From: Mycoplasmatota bacterium
Lineage (GTDB): Bacteria; Bacillota_I; Bacilli_A; Haloplasmatales; Haloplasmataceae
Assembly: GCA_018394295.1 (NCBI GenBank)
Contig: CP074573.1
Location: 2,363,156-2,427,155, forward strand
DNA length: 64,000 bases
Reading direction: 5' to 3'
The translations under genes were made by a program, and so were the position numbers. The notes beneath the pieces were generated by a model, which saw only the letters and a program-made list of their open reading frames with translations, had not been told where the DNA came from and did no database searches. Shown here in pieces: positions 61,457 through 64,000 of the stretch. Position 1 is the stretch's first letter, and each line of letters opens with the position of its first letter.

Positions 61457-62542
61457 ATGGAAAAAAAATCTAAAGTTAAGAATGGTAAAATATTTAAGCG
61501 TTTAAAATTATTGTTTTATATGATCATTGTACTATTTTATGCCCTTTTAATAATAGGTGGAGGAACTAATGCTATTAAATTAATACTATTAATATTTTTA
61601 CAGATTATTGTTATCTGTATATTGATTATTAATATCCATGAATTCGGACATCTTATAATCGGTAAATTATTTGGATATAAACTCTTATCCTATCGAATTG
61701 GATTTTTTTCATGGAGTAAAGAAAATGGTAAAATGAAATTTTTAATAATTAAAAATAGAGGATATAGTGGATTATGTGGAATGATTCCACCTGAAAAAGA
61801 ATTACCTAATTATAAACTTGTATTATTTTATGCCAGTGGAATTCTATTCAATGTCATTTCAGGTACATTTTTTTTAATACTATCTTTAATTAATGGATCA
61901 CTTAGTCAATTTTTTAGTTTTTTAGGAATATCCTCTATACTTATAGGTGTTTTAAATTTATTGCCGATTATGACAAGTAATAATCCCTCAGATGGAAAAG
62001 TGATTTGGAGTATGTTGTTAAAGAAACCATTTGCGGAGAAATTACTTGTAATGAAAAGATTATTAACTAAATTATCAGCGGGTATTCGTCCTAATCATTT
62101 AGATATACCAAATTTAAATTTAGATAATCTTACTTCATTTGATTTATACATTATCATATATGCTTATTTTCAAGCATTAGATAAAAATTATGATGATAAA
62201 ATATTTTTATATGCTAACTTATTAGAAGAAAACATTGATAACTTTCCCACTCCAACATTACCTGTGGTATACTATGAACTCTGTTATGTAGGATGTATTA
62301 CGAATGATATAGATAGAGCTAAGAAATATTATAAGCATGGTGGAAATATCTTAAAAAAAGATAAAGATATTAATGGTTGTCGTGTAAAAGCATATTACGA
62401 GTTTTATGTGAATCATAACCCTGATACTGCATTAGAGTTATGTTATAAAGGGTTAGCTGTTTTAGATAAATTTCCGATTAAGGGTCAAGCCTTTATGGAA
62501 AAAGATTTGATACACTCATTGATTCGGTTAATTAACCTTTAA
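61457..62542 (+). CDS. M50-like membrane zinc metalloprotease with helical C-terminal domain
   Basis: 361 residues from ATG 61457 (GGAGAGGTTT upstream). Membrane helices at about 18-35, 40-60, 120-142 and 152-172. The zinc motif HEFGH is at 61-65, and the second motif, normally NPDG, appears as NNPSDGK at 175-181. The last 170 residues (190-361) are soluble and helical with a TPR-like look (YFQALDKNYDDKIFLY, DIDRAKKYYKHG). M50 proteases cut within membranes; this shape resembles small M50 members seen with peptide or antibiotic gene sets. The substrate is unknown. No immediate partner gene. Confidence 0.75.
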   Translation: MEKKSKVKNGKIFKRLKLLFYMIIVLFYALLIIGGGTNAIKLILLIFLQIIVICILIINIHEFGHLIIGKLFGYKLLSYRIGFFSWSKENGKMKFLIIKNRGYSGLCGMIPPEKELPNYKLVLFYASGILFNVISGTFFLILSLINGSLSQFFSFLGISSILIGVLNLLPIMTSNNPSDGKVIWSMLLKKPFAEKLLVMKRLLTKLSAGIRPNHLDIPNLNLDNLTSFDLYIIIYAYFQALDKNYDDKIFLYANLLEENIDNFPTPTLPVVYYELCYVGCITNDIDRAKKYYKHGGNILKKDKDINGCRVKAYYEFYVNHNPDTALELCYKGLAVLDKFPIKGQAFMEKDLIHSLIRLINL

Positions 62543-62697
62543 CCACAGTAGGTATCCAAGAAGAGTTTCAATTGGAAAGAGATGAATTAATGGTTATGAG
62601 ATGTTCGGTTAGGAAATGTACTGTGTTTTAAGAGAACCATAATAAAAGTAACACATTTGAAATTAATTTGTTGAGAAAAATATTATGAGGTGATATA

Positions 62698-63243
62698 ATG
62701 GCAATTTTCAAGTTTTATCAAATTTATCGTAGTATTAAAGAAGTTTTAGGAGAAGAGATGGTTAAAGAAATTTTTCCTGAATATGCTGATCTTCCAGATA
62801 AAATGCCTGCGAAAGAACAAGCAGAATTAGGAAAAATTATCATGGATAGAATGGATATATTACTTGATGAAAACACTATCAAAAAAATAAGGCAAATGCA
62901 TACTTGTAATCCATCAAAAGAACAAGTCGCTAAAATAAATGAGCTAAAAGAAAAGACTAATAACCTAGATGAATTTTTACATGAATACTCAAAGTTCTTA
63001 GCACCTGGATACGTTAAAAGAGATGGTGATACACTCTATGTATCCTTTGGATTAGAAAAATGTGTTTGTGGAATGTTTCGAAAGTTGGAAACATATGAAC
63101 CTGTGTCTAAAACATGGTGTGAATGTTGTAATGGACATGTAATTAAAATGTATCGTATGATTTGTGAAAATATTAAATCTTCTGAGATTGTAGAAGCTGT
63201 AGCTTGTGGAGGAAATGACTGTATATTTAAAATAACAATCTAA
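62698..63243 (+). CDS. Cys-rich protein of a DUF6144-like group
   Basis: 181 residues, no membrane helix. The C-terminal 75 residues carry a Cys cluster: CVCGMF, WCECCNGH and VACGGNDCIF, spaced as in V4R/vinyl-reductase-related and DUF6144 proteins, where the last Cys motif ends the chain. The cluster could bind metal. The N-terminus is helical and charged. The start is ATG (GAGGTGATAT upstream). It follows the M50 gene by 155 bases. A strong terminator closes it at 63292. Function unknown. Confidence 0.65.
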   Translation: MAIFKFYQIYRSIKEVLGEEMVKEIFPEYADLPDKMPAKEQAELGKIIMDRMDILLDENTIKKIRQMHTCNPSKEQVAKINELKEKTNNLDEFLHEYSKFLAPGYVKRDGDTLYVSFGLEKCVCGMFRKLETYEPVSKTWCECCNGHVIKMYRMICENIKSSEIVEAVACGGNDCIFKITI

Positions 63244-63291
63244 TATAAACATGATTTTATCATTATTTGGATAATACTATTAATATGTACA

Positions 63292-63334
63292 AAAAGACTA
63301 TTGTTGGAATACCTATCCTTCAATAGTCTTTTAT
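63292..63334. terminator. terminator between convergent genes
   Basis: AAAAGACTATTG pairs perfectly with CAATAGTCTTTT around a 17-base loop, with A and T tracts. Serves the Cys-rich gene and possibly the opposing binding-protein gene. Confidence 0.8.
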
Positions 63335-63451
63335 ATACAATCAAACCATTATTATTTTAAACTAGCTTTGTCAGAAACTAGAGATCTTAATATATATAAT
63401 CATACTTTAATATAGTTTTTATTACCAAATGGTATCCATAGTCATATATTA

Positions 63452-64000
63452 TTAATCAAACCATTTTTTAACTAATTCATCTATCTTACCATTTTCTTGT
63501 AATTTAACAATTGCTTTATTAAATTCTTCTACATATTCGCTTCCTTTAGTAAAGGCAATTGCGTTTCCATATTTTGAATCTAAGGTATAATCAAAAATTT
63601 CCTTACTTAAATTATCATTTACTTCTAAAATTGATTCAGCAACAAGACTCTCAACAACTAATACATCTATTCTTCCAGCGTTAATCTCTTCTACTATTTG
63701 TGTATTATAATTTCTTAGATCAACTGTAAAATTATATTTACTAGCTAATTCGCTTATTAAATTGGCTTGAACAGTACCAAGTTGGGCACCAACTACTAAC
63801 CCATCTAAATCCTCTAAAGATTTTATTGGATTTGATGATTTAGAAACAAAATAATTAACAAGTCCATCTTCACTATTATAATATATTTCACTAAAATCAA
63901 CATATAAAGCTCTTTTAGGACTTGGTGTTATACCAGCAATCGCTATTTCAGCTTGACCGGATTGTAAAGAAGCACGAATTCCATCAAAATCAACATCCTT
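63452..64000 (-). CDS. amino-acid ABC transporter substrate-binding protein, partial (runs off right edge)
   Basis: 182 C-terminal residues of a family 3 solute-binding protein. In the minus direction: DGIRASLQSGQAEIAIAGIT, PSPKRALYVDFS, LVVGAQLGTVQANLI, GRIDVLVVESLVAES, AIAFTKGSEYVEEFNKAI, ending ELVKKWFD. GxxxA/ITxTxxR and VGVQxGT-like elements are the periplasmic-binding type of polar amino acid importers (HisJ/GlnH class). The N-terminus with its signal and lipobox lies beyond the window. Partner permease and ATPase genes are expected further right. The ligand cannot be told from this part. Confidence 0.85.
   Translation of the reverse strand, partial: KDVDFDGIRASLQSGQAEIAIAGITPSPKRALYVDFSEIYYNSEDGLVNYFVSKSSNPIKSLEDLDGLVVGAQLGTVQANLISELASKYNFTVDLRNYNTQIVEEINAGRIDVLVVESLVAESILEVNDNLSKEIFDYTLDSKYGNAIAFTKGSEYVEEFNKAIVKLQENGKIDELVKKWFD

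Noticed and set aside
62543-62697. Coding fragment after the M50 gene (TTVGIQEEFQLERDEL...)
   Set aside because: A 29-codon open stretch without a start; too short to call a remnant with confidence.
1-64000. Mycoplasma-type code (TGA as Trp)
   Set aside because: Trp codons in conserved motifs are TGG, and TGA is used as a stop by conserved genes such as the LtaS-like and WYL genes.
1-64000. tRNA or rRNA genes
   Set aside because: I scanned for the T-arm GTTCGAATC-type sequence and for GC-rich RNA-like blocks and saw none.

Overview
The window is AT-rich bacterial DNA. It uses the standard bacterial code: Trp is encoded by TGG, and TGA serves as a stop, for example in the LtaS-like gene and the WYL regulator gene. 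Strong GGAGG-type ribosome binding sites and compact hairpin-plus-T terminators are common. The gene content points to a low-GC Gram-positive (Bacillota) or a walled relative of the Mollicutes such as the Haloplasma/Izemoplasma/Turicibacter area: a bifunctional penicillin-binding protein, an LtaS-type enzyme, lipoproteins with Thr-rich linkers, PyrR, BceRS-BceAB, YchF, HtrA and TatD. UGA is not Trp, so Mycoplasma/Spiroplasma-type organisms are excluded. The exact taxon is inference.

Layout. 1-1641: an IS3-family insertion sequence cut by the window start. 1642-6400: surface or secreted proteins (coiled-coil anchor, zinc metalloprotease), gene remnants, a dead ISL3 transposase and an ASCH protein. 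6761-16764: a YkpA/YbiT-like ABC-F ATPase, a large amidase lipoprotein, a HI0933-type flavoprotein, an ankyrin protein and small membrane proteins. 16822-19825: a DUF362 gene with an in-frame stop, then a two-gene unit (alpha-oxoamine synthase plus short-chain dehydrogenase) that could make long-chain ketosphinganine-type bases. 20074-24835: a bactofilin-like gene under a palindromic operator, NifX-like and DUF134 proteins, and an opposing operon (thioredoxin/CcdA fusion, 96-residue protein, cysteine desulfurase). 24933-37839: DUF3137-like, M42 peptidase, PyrR, LtaS-like enzyme, B12/radical SAM protein, a CsbB-YfhO-GtrA glycosylation set, a ferredoxin-fused aldo-keto reductase and a thioredoxin lipoprotein. 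38077-48661: a BceB-BceA-BceS-BceR module, YchF, PBP1A, HtrA, TatD and a hemolysin III protein.

48662-64000 is an accessory region. It holds decayed gene pieces, small membrane proteins, a second IS copy (49843-51505) almost identical to the first, a radical SAM pair whose first gene is frameshifted at a poly-T run, a WYL regulator with an alpha/beta hydrolase and an ABC exporter, a YbjQ protein, an M50 membrane protease with a helical tail, a Cys-rich protein, and an amino-acid-type solute-binding protein that runs off the right edge.

How the genes fit together. Several sets concern the cell envelope: PBP1A, LtaS-like, CsbB/YfhO/GtrA, amidase and BceRSAB. Another concerns thiol, sulfur and Fe-S chemistry: CcdA fusion, cysteine desulfurase, NifX-like, DUF134 and ferredoxin-fused reductase. 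The most unusual items are the three-frame IS transposase with two slippery heptamers, the DUF362 internal stop, the triple thioredoxin-fold/CcdA fusion, the candidate sphingoid-base gene pair, the poly-T frameshift and the 21-bp palindromic tandem repeats. No tRNA, rRNA or CRISPR array was seen.
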